A stretch of DNA of 64,000 nucleotides from Pedobacter sp. R20-19 (GTDB taxonomy: Bacteria > Bacteroidota > Bacteroidia > Sphingobacteriales > Sphingobacteriaceae). The DNA lies in NCBI RefSeq assembly GCF_000708265.2, contig NZ_JCKI01000005.1, forward strand, positions 372,001-436,000. Reading direction: 5' to 3'. This document shows positions 25,022 to 33,812 of this stretch, piece after piece (position 1 is the first letter of the stretch; each line of letters starts with the position of its first letter). The position numbers and the translations under genes were made by a program. The notes beneath the pieces are model-generated. The model searched no databases. It was not told the DNA's origin and saw nothing but the letters and a program-made list of their open reading frames with translations.

Positions 25022-26302
25022 CTAGTATAATGTAAATTCTACACGACGGTTTTCTTGACGACCAGTCGCAGTTTTGTTAGAAGAAATAGGTTGATCAGGA
25101 CCGTAACCAGTAGCTTCGATTCTAGAAGCATTAGCACCTTGAGATACTAAATAAGCTTTTACAGATTCAGCTCTTTCTTTAGATAAACGTAAGTTTAACT
25201 CTCTGCCACCAGTATTATCAGTGTGACCAGCTAATTTTAAGCTAAAGTTTTTGTCTACCAATAAACCAGCAACCCTGTTTAAGCTTGCATATGATTTAGA
25301 ACGGATAGTAGATTTACCTAAATCAAATTCTAAGTTAGAAATTGCATCTTTAACTACTTTACGATCTTCTTCAGTGATTACTTTAGTTTCTCTGATGATT
25401 TCACGTTGTACTTTAATTGGGCAACCAGAACCATCAACAACAGTTCCTGAACCTGTTCCAGGACATTTGTCAAATTTGTTAGCTACACCATCGTTATCAT
25501 CATCAGCCATGTCTTTAGCATATTGATCTCTGTCACGTTGTGCATTTTGCTCAGCAGTAGATAAAGCTCTTCTTAATTCAGCACTTTCTTCAGCACTTTG
25601 TTTGCGAAGATCCGCAATGGCGCTATAGTTTTGTAATTGAGAATTTTCTTTGTTACCCAAAGCAAACTCTAAACCTACGTGAGAGTAAGAATATCTGCTT
25701 TCGTTATATGCATTTTTAACAGTAGGAGATGATTTAATGAAGTTGATATCATAACCTAAATCAATGTTGATTCCTTTTGAAACACCAAATTTAAATCCAA
25801 CTCCGGTTGGGATGTACCAGCCTTCTCTGTCCGTAAAAACCTGAGTACTTCCCACTTGAGAATCAGAAGCCATATAACCAGCACCTGCTTTAATATAAGG
25901 AATTAATACAGCGTTTTCAGTATTTAAGCTGAAGTTAGCAATATTTAATACCGCTGTTAATGATCCAGCCCAGTTGATGCTGTTTTTCTGTTCTACGTTA
26001 GGTGCTACGATAGTTTTCATTTCACCACGTAAAAAGTCTGCCTGTAAGCCTAAAGCTGGTAAGATTTGTTTTTTAACGAAGGCACCGTAACCGATACTTT
26101 TAAATTCTCTTGCGGTAACGCTTCCACCACCAAGAATAGTGTTTTGGCTAAATATACCACCTTGTGCACCTACACTCCAGGTTCTTAAGGGTTGTTTGCC
26201 AAATCTACCAGAAGTAGTTGGCGTTGATTCTTGTGCAAACAATTGTGATGATAATCCTACTAAAGCCATCACCATCGTTAGTTTTGTAATTTTTCTGTTC
26301 AT
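25022..26302 (-). CDS. OmpA-family outer-membrane protein
   Basis: 426 aa from the ATG at 26302; another in-frame ATG at 26320 would add six residues. The signal peptide (MNRKITKLTMVMALVGLSSQ, cut after LFAQ) is followed by an eight-strand beta-barrel (about 25-215, alternating patterns such as WSVGAQGGIFSQN), a helical linker rich in Glu/Arg, one calcium-type thrombospondin-3 repeat (DDDNDGVANKFDKCPGTGSG), and a C-terminal peptidoglycan-binding OmpA domain with LAGHTDNTGGRELNLRLSKERAESV and RQENRRVEF. It anchors the outer membrane to murein. The start codon sits inside an inverted repeat that could fold in the mRNA. Confidence 0.92.
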   Translation of the reverse strand: MNRKITKLTMVMALVGLSSQLFAQESTPTTSGRFGKQPLRTWSVGAQGGIFSQNTILGGGSVTAREFKSIGYGAFVKKQILPALGLQADFLRGEMKTIVAPNVEQKNSINWAGSLTAVLNIANFSLNTENAVLIPYIKAGAGYMASDSQVGSTQVFTDREGWYIPTGVGFKFGVSKGINIDLGYDINFIKSSPTVKNAYNESRYSYSHVGLEFALGNKENSQLQNYSAIADLRKQSAEESAELRRALSTAEQNAQRDRDQYAKDMADDDNDGVANKFDKCPGTGSGTVVDGSGCPIKVQREIIRETKVITEEDRKVVKDAISNLEFDLGKSTIRSKSYASLNRVAGLLVDKNFSLKLAGHTDNTGGRELNLRLSKERAESVKAYLVSQGANASRIEATGYGPDQPISSNKTATGRQENRRVEFTLY

Positions 26303-26332
26303 GTTAATCAATTTTTTCATACTAACATGAAC
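26297..26332 (-). promoter_or_regulatory. inverted repeat covering the ompA start codon
   Basis: GTTCATGTTA (26297-26306) and TAACATGAAC (26323-26332) are perfect 10-bp arms, 16 bases apart. In the mRNA the downstream arm contains the AUG at 26302, and the loop contains the alternative AUG at 26320. Confidence 0.5.
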
Positions 26333-26537
26333 CGATATATTTTGTTTCACTATAAAAGTTACATTGTTTAAAAAAAATGATTATTATCTTCTATAAGGCA
26401 GATAAATGAGCCTTTTATTCTAAAAAGGAGTGAGGTAGTGCTTTAGGGAATACTCTGTGATTGTCTAGCTTATTAAGTTTCAAAGGTCTGAAGGTCAACA
26501 GACTTCATCAGTTTCATTGGAGTTTTATTTTCTTAAC

Positions 26538-26585
26538 AGACTGACGAAGTTTCCCTATTCAATGGCTTACTAAACTTTGTAAGTC
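26538..26585. repeat. diverged copy of the transposase-region palindromic repeat (inverted)
   Basis: Starts AGACTGACGAAGTT and ends AAACTTTGTAAGTC. It aligns at about 41 of 49 positions (by eye) with the reverse complement of 51484-51532. It lies in the 268-base gap between the ompA and DUF1634 genes; a further partial arm, CAGACTTCATCAGTTTC, lies just before it. Confidence 0.6.
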
Positions 26586-26618
26586 AATGTGTTAACTTTA
26601 TCAGTTTCAATCAATTTT

Positions 26619-27020
26619 TTAAATATTCAGCCCACCAAATGTACTAGCTAAAATAATGCTTAGGACAATTAAGGTAATGCAAACATAAAGTCTGTCCTTC
26701 TCGATAGCAAAGGCAACTAACGAAAATAATATTCTAAAAATTGGCGTCAGAATTAATAACAATACGCCAAACTGGATAATGCCTGCAGGTTTGGCCGTAA
26801 AAAAGCCTTTAAAAATTCCATTAAAAGTAACCAGACTTGATTCTTCGCCTTTAAAAATATGATAATCTGGTCTGGCTAAACCACCAAATTTTTTAAGGTA
26901 CAGCACACCTCCTGCTAAAACCACCAAACTGGCTATGATTACGCCTGTTCTTAATAACTTTCCAACAGTTTTCTCTACATCTTTTTCGTGTAATGATGCT
27001 GATTCTATTTTTTGATTCAT
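26619..27020 (-). CDS. DUF1634 family membrane protein
   Basis: 133 aa with three hydrophobic helices: GVIIASLVVLAGGVLYL (about 28-45), IIQFGVLLLILTPIFRILFSLVAFAI (about 80-106) and LYVCITLIVLSIILASTF (about 111-128). The N-terminus is polar and cytoplasmic. DUF1634 genes commonly accompany TauE/SafE-type permeases, and here the gene follows that permease with an 11-base gap, so it is probably an accessory membrane subunit. No biochemical function is known to me. Confidence 0.88.
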   Translation of the reverse strand: MNQKIESASLHEKDVEKTVGKLLRTGVIIASLVVLAGGVLYLKKFGGLARPDYHIFKGEESSLVTFNGIFKGFFTAKPAGIIQFGVLLLILTPIFRILFSLVAFAIEKDRLYVCITLIVLSIILASTFGGLNI

Positions 27021-27031
27021 TTTTCCTTCAA

Positions 27032-27865
27032 TTAAAAATTGTGTTGTAATCCGTTGTATATCATCTCAATTGCTACAAAAGTGATGGCGATACAAAAGAT
27101 CCATCTTAAGGTTGTCGGATTGATTTTGGTTAATAGTTTTGCTCCGGTGAATGCGCCACCCAATACGCCAAGTACCACAGGAAAGGCAATACCCGGATCC
27201 ATATAACCTCTTTGCAGATAAACCACTGCACTTGCCGCAGCCGTAACACCTATCATGAAATTACTGGTTGTTGTACTTACCTTAAAAGGTATTTTCATTG
27301 TAGTATCCATAGCTAAAACCTTTAAAGCACCCGATCCTATACCCAATAGCCCTGACATTACCCCTGCAAGCGTCATAATCGAAAAGCCGCCACCTATATT
27401 CTTTAATTTGTAATTCACTAATCCGTTAGGGGTAGGATAGCTATTATCAAGCTTCAGTCTGGCAGACCACTTGCTCCCTTCTGTTAAAGCTTCCTGGTTT
27501 TTCTTTCTTAGTGTCATGGCTGCAGAAAAAAGTAGCACGGCTCCAAATAGAATGGCTATAGTATTTGTTGGGGTGTATACCGCAATCAATGCGCCTATTA
27601 CCGCACCAACAGTTGTGGCAATTTCGAGAAACATACCTAGCCTGATATTGGTCATTCCTTCTTTAATGTAAGCACTTGCAGCGCCAGAGGAGTTTGCTAT
27701 GGAAGCCAGTAAAGCGGCACCAATGGCGTAGCGGATATCTACGTGGAATACAAGAGTTAATAATGGGATTACAACAACGCCACCCCCCAAGCCGGTTAAT
27801 GAACCAACAAGGCCGGCGAGGTATGCGCCTAAAATGAGTATAATGGTGAAAGTTAGAATTGACAT
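27032..27865 (-). CDS. sulfite exporter TauE/SafE family permease
   Basis: 277 aa, about eight membrane helices. The family signature of a glycine-rich first helix is visible (ILGAYLAGLVGSLTGLGGG, then VVVIPLLTLVF), with the internal duplicate near residue 165 (GGFSIMTLAGVMSGLLGIGS). Members export or import small anions such as sulfite, sulfoacetate or other organic acids; the substrate cannot be read from the sequence. It is 10 bases from the GntR regulator gene upstream, which presumably controls it in response to the transported compound or a derivative. Confidence 0.9.
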   Translation of the reverse strand: MSILTFTIILILGAYLAGLVGSLTGLGGGVVVIPLLTLVFHVDIRYAIGAALLASIANSSGAASAYIKEGMTNIRLGMFLEIATTVGAVIGALIAVYTPTNTIAILFGAVLLFSAAMTLRKKNQEALTEGSKWSARLKLDNSYPTPNGLVNYKLKNIGGGFSIMTLAGVMSGLLGIGSGALKVLAMDTTMKIPFKVSTTTSNFMIGVTAAASAVVYLQRGYMDPGIAFPVVLGVLGGAFTGAKLLTKINPTTLRWIFCIAITFVAIEMIYNGLQHNF

Positions 27866-27875
27866 TTTTAGAATA

Positions 27876-28535
27876 TTAATGATTATTATTTAATATATAT
27901 GCGATGGTGGCTATTGCCTGATCCATATGTTGTTCCTTTATTGCAGCCAGAAGTGTTTCATGTAAATGGTGACTCATGGCAAATTGAGTAAGTCCAGAAG
28001 GCTCACGTCGTGTAAAAAAGTCGCGAATGATGCTGGTAAAGCTTTTATATAAATCAAATAGCACTTTATTTCCTGATGCTTCAGCAATCCTGGTATGAAA
28101 TTCCAAATCGGCTGCGATACAGTTTTCGTGATTTCCTTCAACTATAGCCGCCTTTCTTTTCGCTAAAGCTTTTTCCATTAAAGACAGGTGCTGATCATTT
28201 CTGTTCTTCACGGCCAATGTCACAATCTCCTTTTCCAGCAGACCCCTAACATAATTTATTTCCTTAAAATCAGAATTTTTTAAACGTTCCTCAATAGGTT
28301 CACTTGAAACGTCATTTACAATTGTGCCATAACCCTGTCTAACTGTAAGTACGCCTGCTTGACTTAAAGACTTAATGGCTTCTCTAATGGTTGAACGACC
28401 TACGCCATAACTAACCATTAAATCTGGTTCTGAGGGAATCTTTGATCCTATCTCAAATTTGCCATCAAGAATATCTGCCCTAATGGCTGCGGAAATTTTC
28501 TGAGAAAGACTTTTTTGTCCTGTAGATGAATTCAT
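27876..28535 (-). CDS. FadR-type GntR transcriptional regulator (FCD domain)
   Basis: 219 aa. The N-terminal winged helix (residues about 10-78) has LSQKISAAIRADILDGKFEI, the recognition part VGRSTIREAIKSLSQAGVLT and wing RQGYGTIV. The FCD ligand domain follows (about 90-215) with AADLEFHTRIAEASGN, giving Asp and His residues of the metal/ligand pocket, and HHLHETLLAAI. It is first in the operon with TauE and DUF1634. A 35-bp palindrome beginning five bases upstream of its ATG overlaps the -7 box, indicating self-repression released by a small organic acid or similar ligand. Confidence 0.9.
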   Translation of the reverse strand: MNSSTGQKSLSQKISAAIRADILDGKFEIGSKIPSEPDLMVSYGVGRSTIREAIKSLSQAGVLTVRQGYGTIVNDVSSEPIEERLKNSDFKEINYVRGLLEKEIVTLAVKNRNDQHLSLMEKALAKRKAAIVEGNHENCIAADLEFHTRIAEASGNKVLFDLYKSFTSIIRDFFTRREPSGLTQFAMSHHLHETLLAAIKEQHMDQAIATIAYILNNNH

Positions 28536-28539
28536 GATA

Positions 28540-28575
28540 CAAACATATGATGTTTAATTTAAACATCATATGTTT
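28540..28575 (-). promoter_or_regulatory. palindromic operator overlapping the gntR -7 box
   Basis: 28541-28557 and 28559-28575 are perfect 17-bp arms around a single T; the core half-site is CATATGATGTTTAA. On the minus strand TATGTTTG at 28547-28540 matches the -7 consensus and lies inside the promoter-proximal arm, so bound regulator would block the promoter. The gene start follows at 28535, so the transcript is nearly leaderless. Confidence 0.75.
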
Positions 28576-28704
28576 TGTTGTCATTTTTACGTTAAATGAA
28601 ATGATAAGTCTTTTACTTCTGATTCAAGACCGTCGAAAGTATTTACAGCTTTATGCTTTAAAACTACCTTAATAAGGATTAAATAAGTTAAATATTATTT
28701 ACCT

Positions 28705-29457
28705 TTATACGAGTCCCATGGTTTCAGCCATTCTACAAGCTTCCATTGCATTGCTTACATTCAACTTTTGAAATATATTTTGTCTATGGCGATTGATGGT
28801 ATTGATGCTTAGCGCCAGCTTATCTGCAATCTCTTTGCTTCTTTGACCATGTTTAATTAACTGTAAAATCTCTTTTTCTCTTGGGGAAAGGAGTACTTTA
28901 AACTGCGCTTCATTCTGCTCAATGATTTTTCCGCTTTTATTATTGATTATGATGCCTTGTGGAATCTCAAATTCCGGGTGGTCATAAATCATATGGTAAA
29001 GGCACAGTGCCAACCAGATGCTGCCATCATCCGAACTGGAGATATACAATAAACGGTGCCTGATCAATACATATTTACCCTCCTTGTTTTTAATCCTAAG
29101 TTTAGTGATGACCTCATAATCCATTCGTTCTTCAGTGTCTGTGTTATGCAGATGTTGAAAAAACTGAAATTCGAGTCTGTATTTTTTCTGTAAATCTTCA
29201 GGATGTACCTTGCTTAATAATTGATCTTCCCAAATGGATTTGATTTCCTGATCCTGTGCAGCGAGTCCAAGCTGACTGGCTAGAGCGCCATAGTAAAGGA
29301 AGCTATTCCTGGCTTTCATATCGCTTAACACTGCAATGCAGTTTTCGAATTGACTATACATCTGGGCAATACGCTTCGCATTATCCAGTTTTTGAACAGG
29401 ATTTTGGATCTTTTCAAAAGATTGAGAAAAGAGTTTAATATCTAACAGATCTCGCAT
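28705..29457 (-). CDS. LuxR-type transcriptional regulator with PAS-like N-terminus
   Basis: 250 aa. The N-terminal 170 residues resemble a PAS-like sensor (HPEDLQKKYRLEFQFFQHLH, KLRIKNKEGKYVLIRHRLLY, LCLYHMIYDHPEF). The C-terminal LuxR helix-turn-helix is clear: LSPREKEILQLIKHGQRSKE and ALSINTINRHRQNIFQKLNV (residues about 187-240). There is no receiver domain, so it senses directly rather than through a kinase. It is divergent from the DUF1349 gene, with about 165 bases between them, and might regulate it. No operon partner. Confidence 0.85.
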   Translation of the reverse strand: MRDLLDIKLFSQSFEKIQNPVQKLDNAKRIAQMYSQFENCIAVLSDMKARNSFLYYGALASQLGLAAQDQEIKSIWEDQLLSKVHPEDLQKKYRLEFQFFQHLHNTDTEERMDYEVITKLRIKNKEGKYVLIRHRLLYISSSDDGSIWLALCLYHMIYDHPEFEIPQGIIINNKSGKIIEQNEAQFKVLLSPREKEILQLIKHGQRSKEIADKLALSINTINRHRQNIFQKLNVSNAMEACRMAETMGLV

Positions 29458-29622
29458 TTAACTAAAAATTGATGGTTATTTATGACCATTGAAATTGGTT
29501 GAAGCGTTAAATAACTTTGCGAACTTACTCATTTGGATGGTGATTGAGCAAGGGATTAAATGTTTTCAATAACTTGCATGCCCCACAATTAGTGATGACC
29601 ATAAATTAATCAATGATATTAA

Positions 29623-30267
29623 ATGAAAAGAATTATTTTGGCAATAGGTATTTTATGCGGACTAAACGAAGTAAAGGCGCAAAGTTTAGAAAAAATGCAA
29701 TGGTTTAATGAACCAGATCAATGGGAAATTAAGAACAATACCTTAACCATGCAGGTTACACCAAATAGCGATTATTGGCGTATTTCTCATTATGGCTTTA
29801 CTGTTGATGATGCACCATTTTATTATGCTACCTATGGTGGCGAATTCGAAGCCAAGGTAAAACTCACCGGGGCCTACAAAGCCAGATTTGATCAAATGGG
29901 GTTAATGATCAGGATAGATCATCAGAACTATATCAAAACAGGGGTAGAGTTTGTAGATGGGAAATTTAACATCAGCACAGTAGTTACGCATGATAAAAGC
30001 GATTGGAGTGTGCTTCCGCTAGAAAAAGTGCCGCCATTTATCTGGATTAAAGTGGTACGCCGACTTGATGCAGTGGAGATTTTTTACTCTCTGGATGATA
30101 AAAATTACATTATGACCCGAAATGCACCTTTGCAGGATAATACACCGGTAATGGTGGGTTTAATGGCAGCTAGTCCGGATGGGAATGGCTTTGAAGCTAA
30201 ATTTGAAAACTTTAAGGTAAAACATTTGCCAGATCAGCGCAGACTGGAATGGTTAAAAACACATTAA
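29623..30267 (+). CDS. exported DUF1349 domain protein
   Basis: 214 aa. The signal peptide (MKRIILAIGILCGLNEVKAQ) is followed by a single DUF1349 beta-sandwich of the concanavalin-like type: MQWFNEPDQWEIKNNTLTMQ, DYWRISHYGF, KARFDQMGLMIRID, VEFVDGKFNISTVVTHDKSDWS and VMVGLMAASPDGNGFEAKFE. Fungal and bacterial members are annotated as regulation-of-enolase-like, but the fold is lectin/glycosidase-like and carbohydrate contact is plausible. It follows a divergent LuxR regulator. Confidence 0.83.
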   Translation: MKRIILAIGILCGLNEVKAQSLEKMQWFNEPDQWEIKNNTLTMQVTPNSDYWRISHYGFTVDDAPFYYATYGGEFEAKVKLTGAYKARFDQMGLMIRIDHQNYIKTGVEFVDGKFNISTVVTHDKSDWSVLPLEKVPPFIWIKVVRRLDAVEIFYSLDDKNYIMTRNAPLQDNTPVMVGLMAASPDGNGFEAKFENFKVKHLPDQRRLEWLKTH

Positions 30268-30388
30268 TGATAAGATTTAATTAATCTGCTATTTTTGATT
30301 GAAGGCTTAATTAAAAGAAATGATTGACGCTCTCCATTTTTCACTTCTATCATGCTGATATTAAAATGAAGTTGATTGCTCATGCTTA

Positions 30389-31489
30389 TTAGAAATCAAA
30401 TTCTAGCTGATTGCTTTCAATATCTTCAGCTGGTATATCTTCATAAAAACGTGAGAGCGTAATGCCAAGCAGTCGAACTTTTGCATGGCCCAATTGAGCT
30501 TCTTCCAGTAATTTTACGGCCTCCTGGAGCATTTGTGCAGCTTGATTAAATGGTGTTGAAAATGAGCGACTTCTGGTAATTTGTTTAAAATCTTCAAATT
30601 TAATCTTAAGGGTAATGGTTTTACCTTTTAACTGATGCTTCTCTAACCTGGCGGCTACCGTTTCACTAATTTGTTTTAATAAATCATGAAGTATTGCCAA
30701 GTCGTTCGTGTCTTCAGATAAAGTATCTTCTGCACCAACAGATTTTGTTTCCCGGTGTGCCTGGACTGGCCTGTTATCCAAGCCACGCACTATTTTGTAA
30801 TAAAATTTGCCTGATTTTCCAAACTGGGCAATGAGTTGCGATTCGCTTAGGTTTTTCAAATCTGCACCAGTATTAATTTGCATGGCCTTCATTTTTGCAG
30901 CTGTAACTTTACCAACACCAAAAAACTTTTCTACTGGCAGTTTCTCCATAAAGGCCTTAATTTTTGAAGGGCCTATAAAAGTAAGTCCATCAGGCTTGTT
31001 CATATCTGAAGCTACTTTAGCCACAAATTTATTGATGGAAACACCTGCAGATGCAGTAAGGTTCAATTCATTTTTAATGGCATCTTTAATTGATTTTGCA
31101 ATATCAATTGCCGAACCAATACCCAGTTTATCTTCTGTAACATCTAAATAAGCTTCATCTAGTGAAAGCGGCTCAATGATATCCGTATAGCGGCTGAATA
31201 TTTCTCTAATAGCCTTTGATACCGCCGTGTAGGCATCAAATCTTGGGTATACAAATATGGCTGTGGGACAAAGCTGATACGCTTTGCTGCAAGACATTGC
31301 AGAACGGATGCCATACTGCCGGGCCTCATAACTAGCTGTGGCAACTACACCACGGCTATCTGGCTTGCCACCCACAACAAGTGGTTTTCCTCTGTATTCC
31401 GGAAAATCACGTTGTTCTACCGACGCGTAGAAAGCATCCATATCAATATGAATAATCTTTCTTAAAGTGCTTTCAGGCTGATCGGACAT
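30389..31489 (-). CDS. dinB: DNA polymerase IV (Y-family translesion polymerase)
   Basis: 366 aa. Palm motif 1 is IIHIDMDAFYASVEQRD (residues about 12-28) with a catalytic Asp; the second acidic pair is in LSLDEAYLDVTED (about 103-115). The steric-gate region FYASVE is intact. Helix-hairpin-helix motifs (FFGVGKVTAAKMKAMQINTG) and the little-finger domain (AHRETKSVGAEDTLSED) follow. The last residues, NQLEFDF, look like a sliding-clamp binding peptide. It bypasses lesions at stalled forks. No SOS-type operator could be recognised upstream, where about 200 bases hold no other feature. Confidence 0.93.
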   Translation of the reverse strand: MSDQPESTLRKIIHIDMDAFYASVEQRDFPEYRGKPLVVGGKPDSRGVVATASYEARQYGIRSAMSCSKAYQLCPTAIFVYPRFDAYTAVSKAIREIFSRYTDIIEPLSLDEAYLDVTEDKLGIGSAIDIAKSIKDAIKNELNLTASAGVSINKFVAKVASDMNKPDGLTFIGPSKIKAFMEKLPVEKFFGVGKVTAAKMKAMQINTGADLKNLSESQLIAQFGKSGKFYYKIVRGLDNRPVQAHRETKSVGAEDTLSEDTNDLAILHDLLKQISETVAARLEKHQLKGKTITLKIKFEDFKQITRSRSFSTPFNQAAQMLQEAVKLLEEAQLGHAKVRLLGITLSRFYEDIPAEDIESNQLEFDF

Positions 31490-31689
31490 TTATTAGAGGA
31501 TGGCTTTCAGCATTTTTTCTAAAAGTCAGCTGTTAAATTTCTAAAAATTATCATGATATCAAATGATCAATCTCTTTCTTTACAAAAGATTAACCCGGAT
31601 CTTGTAATACATTAAAATAACTTTAATAACTATGACGATGATTTAAAATATAGATCGGTTCTATTGTTGACAGTAATTTTTAATTAAGT

Positions 31690-32049
31690 TTAATTTAAAA
31701 GCTCCTTAACCTTATTCAATAAAGCATCCATTTCAAAAGGCTTCTCCATAAAATCATTTGCCCCGGCATCCAAAGCAGATTGTCTGATATCACGGCTAGC
31801 TGAAATCATTAGAATAGGAATTTGTTGGTATTGAGGATCACCTTTCAATAATTTACAAATGTCACGGCCATCATGCCCACTCATCCAGATGTCGAGCAAA
31901 ATTAAATCAGGTTTATTTTTAACGGCATCAACCACAACGCCTCCATCATAAGTAAATTCAACATCATAGCCCATTACCTCCAATATCATCGTTATCGCAT
32001 CCACAATCCCTTCGTCATCATCGGCGATGAGTATTTTCTTAATTCCCAT
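31690..32049 (-). CDS. single-domain response regulator (receiver only)
   Basis: 119 aa, one CheY-like receiver: acidic residues at IADDDEG, phospho-acceptor Asp53 in LLDIWMSG, Ser/Thr position in LMISASRD, and Lys103 in MEKPFE. No output domain follows, so it must act through protein partners or a phosphorelay. No kinase gene is adjacent. It stands between dinB and the LacI regulator, with about 200 and 317 non-coding bases on either side. Confidence 0.9.
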   Translation of the reverse strand: MGIKKILIADDDEGIVDAITMILEVMGYDVEFTYDGGVVVDAVKNKPDLILLDIWMSGHDGRDICKLLKGDPQYQQIPILMISASRDIRQSALDAGANDFMEKPFEMDALLNKVKELLN

Positions 32050-32366
32050 TTAGTGTAGATTTTGTCTTATTAGTTAGTGGTTATTGGTGAAAAGCAAATA
32101 TCATAAATTCTATTAATAGTATTAATATATAAATTATGTTTTTTGTTTTAAAAAAATAGATTATTTGTTTAAGCGCTTTTCGATTTGTTTAAGTCGTTAA
32201 TTATCTGTTCTAGAGGTAGAATAAGGTGATGTGTTAAAGAAAATTAACCCAAAATGTATACTAATAATAGCTTGATTATATAGTAACCATATAGAAGAGA
32301 TTTAAAAAGTAATTTTATAATCTATATTTACAGCAAAATTTATTCAAACTAGCGTTTAGAGCCAAA
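32050..32366. other. 317-bp intergenic region upstream of the LacI gene
   Basis: TTTGTTTAAG occurs twice exactly 20 bases apart (32164-32173 and 32184-32193), a possible protein-binding direct repeat. A TATATTTA near 32322 is one base off the -7 consensus. Nothing else was recognised. Confidence 0.35.
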
Positions 32367-33392
32367 ATGGATCATATTAATATTAAGAAATTAGCAGAAG
32401 CTCTACATTTATCTACTTCTACAATTTCACGTGCTTTTAGAGATAACAGCGATATTAATGGAGCCACTAAAGAAAGGATTCTTGCCAAGGCTAAAGAATT
32501 AAACTATCAGCCTAACCACTACGCCAGTAATTTAAGAGAGCAAAAAAGTAAAACCATTGCAGTGATTGTGCCCGAGCTGGCCAATAATTATTTCTCACAA
32601 GCAATACATGGTATAGAGCGTGTAGCCAGGGCAAATGGCTATCATATCCTCATTTATGTAACTGATGATGATTACCACAAAGAGGTAACCTTTATTAAGC
32701 ACCTGCATAATGGCAGGGCTGACGGTATCATCATGTCTGTATCTGGAGAAGCAAACGACCACAATTACCTAAACGAATTTGGTTCAAAGCGCTTGCCTTT
32801 AGTGTTTTTTGATCGGATTTATGAAGACATTACCACACCAAGGGTAGTAACGAATGATTATAAAAGCAGTTTTTTAGCTACAGAACATTTAATTGCACAA
32901 GGCTGCCAGCGCATCGCCTATCTGGTGGTGAACAAAAGTTTATCTATTGGTAAAACCCGGATGCGGGGATATGTAGATGCCTTAGCCAAACATCAAATAG
33001 ATTTTGAAGAACAATTAATTGTAGATTGCAGCAATAGTTATGATGAAAACAGCATCATCATTAAGAATGCTTTAACCGATTTAAAGCCTGATGGTGTTTT
33101 TACTTCTGTAGAACGCCTGGCTTTTGCCACCTATTACGCCTGTTATGATTTAGAAATCAGTATACCTGATGACTTAAAAGTAATCAGTTTTTCCAGTCTG
33201 GAAATTGCACCACTATTAAATCCATCGCTCACTACCATTACACAACCCGCGGCAGAAATTGGTAATGTAGCAGCCAAATTATTATTCAAAATTCTGGATT
33301 GTGAGCAAGATAAAAATTTCTTAAATGAAGTGGTTTTGGAGTCTGAGATTATCATCAGAAATTCAACCGTAAATCAGTTAAAAAAGGCCTAA
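32367..33392 (+). CDS. LacI-family transcriptional regulator of the maltodextrin locus
   Basis: 341 aa. The N-terminal LacI helix-turn-helix and hinge are clear: INIKKLAEALHLSTSTISRA (residues about 4-23), with the hinge LNYQPNHYASNLREQKSKTI. The periplasmic-binding-like effector domain runs from about residue 60 (IAVIVPELANNYFSQAIHGI) to the end, with FFDRIYEDITTPRVVTNDY and the sugar-pocket segment LKVISFSSLEIAPLLNPSLT. It lies directly before two palindromic operators and the susC gene, so it most likely represses the locus until a maltodextrin or its derivative binds. B. thetaiotaomicron uses an unrelated type of regulator (SusR). Confidence 0.9.
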   Translation: MDHINIKKLAEALHLSTSTISRAFRDNSDINGATKERILAKAKELNYQPNHYASNLREQKSKTIAVIVPELANNYFSQAIHGIERVARANGYHILIYVTDDDYHKEVTFIKHLHNGRADGIIMSVSGEANDHNYLNEFGSKRLPLVFFDRIYEDITTPRVVTNDYKSSFLATEHLIAQGCQRIAYLVVNKSLSIGKTRMRGYVDALAKHQIDFEEQLIVDCSNSYDENSIIIKNALTDLKPDGVFTSVERLAFATYYACYDLEISIPDDLKVISFSSLEIAPLLNPSLTTITQPAAEIGNVAAKLLFKILDCEQDKNFLNEVVLESEIIIRNSTVNQLKKA

Positions 33393-33470
33393 AAATTCAA
33401 GCTTTTTAAAGGTCAGAAAATTCAAAAAAAATCTTCACTTAGTGTAAAATAAGCAGAATTTTGATCAAAT

Positions 33471-33488
33471 TTCGGGAACGTTCCCGAA
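33471..33488. promoter_or_regulatory. LacI-type operator 1
   Basis: TTCGGGAACGTTCCCGAA, an 18-bp perfect palindrome with the central CG typical of LacI-family operators. It lies 79 bases after the regulator stop codon. Confidence 0.85.
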
Positions 33489-33511
33489 AACACCATGAAT
33501 TTTGTCCTTCA

Positions 33512-33535
33512 TTTTTCGGGAACGTTCCCGAAAAA
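33512..33535. promoter_or_regulatory. LacI-type operator 2
   Basis: A 24-bp perfect palindrome with the same CGGGAACGTTCCCG core and five T/A on each side. Its centre is 44 bases from that of operator 1, close to four helical turns, so two dimers could lie on the same face of the DNA. The susC start is 278 bases downstream. Confidence 0.85.
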
Positions 33536-33552
33536 TAGCCTAAAATAGGCTT

Positions 33553-33569
33553 AGTGTAAAAAGTACACT
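33553..33569. promoter_or_regulatory. small inverted repeat upstream of susC
   Basis: AGTGTA/TACACT around AAAAG. AGTGTAAAA also occurs before operator 1. The rest of the region up to 33812 is AT-rich with no clear -7 consensus. Confidence 0.35.
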
Positions 33570-33812
33570 TTAAATATTGATTTTGTATTTTTAACTAATT
33601 GATTATAAATACTTTATTTTTTTTAATTCGTTTTTTATAAATTCTTATTTTAAGAAAAAGTTAATTCAGCAACAATTTTAAATTCACTTTATTTTGGCCT
33701 AAAATATATTTTTTAAATAAATTTTGAAATCTCATTCTGCGCTGTAAATTAGGCCTGTGTGTAAATCACTATAATATTTAACCAAATTTTTATACTTAAA
33801 AGAGCTTCGAAT

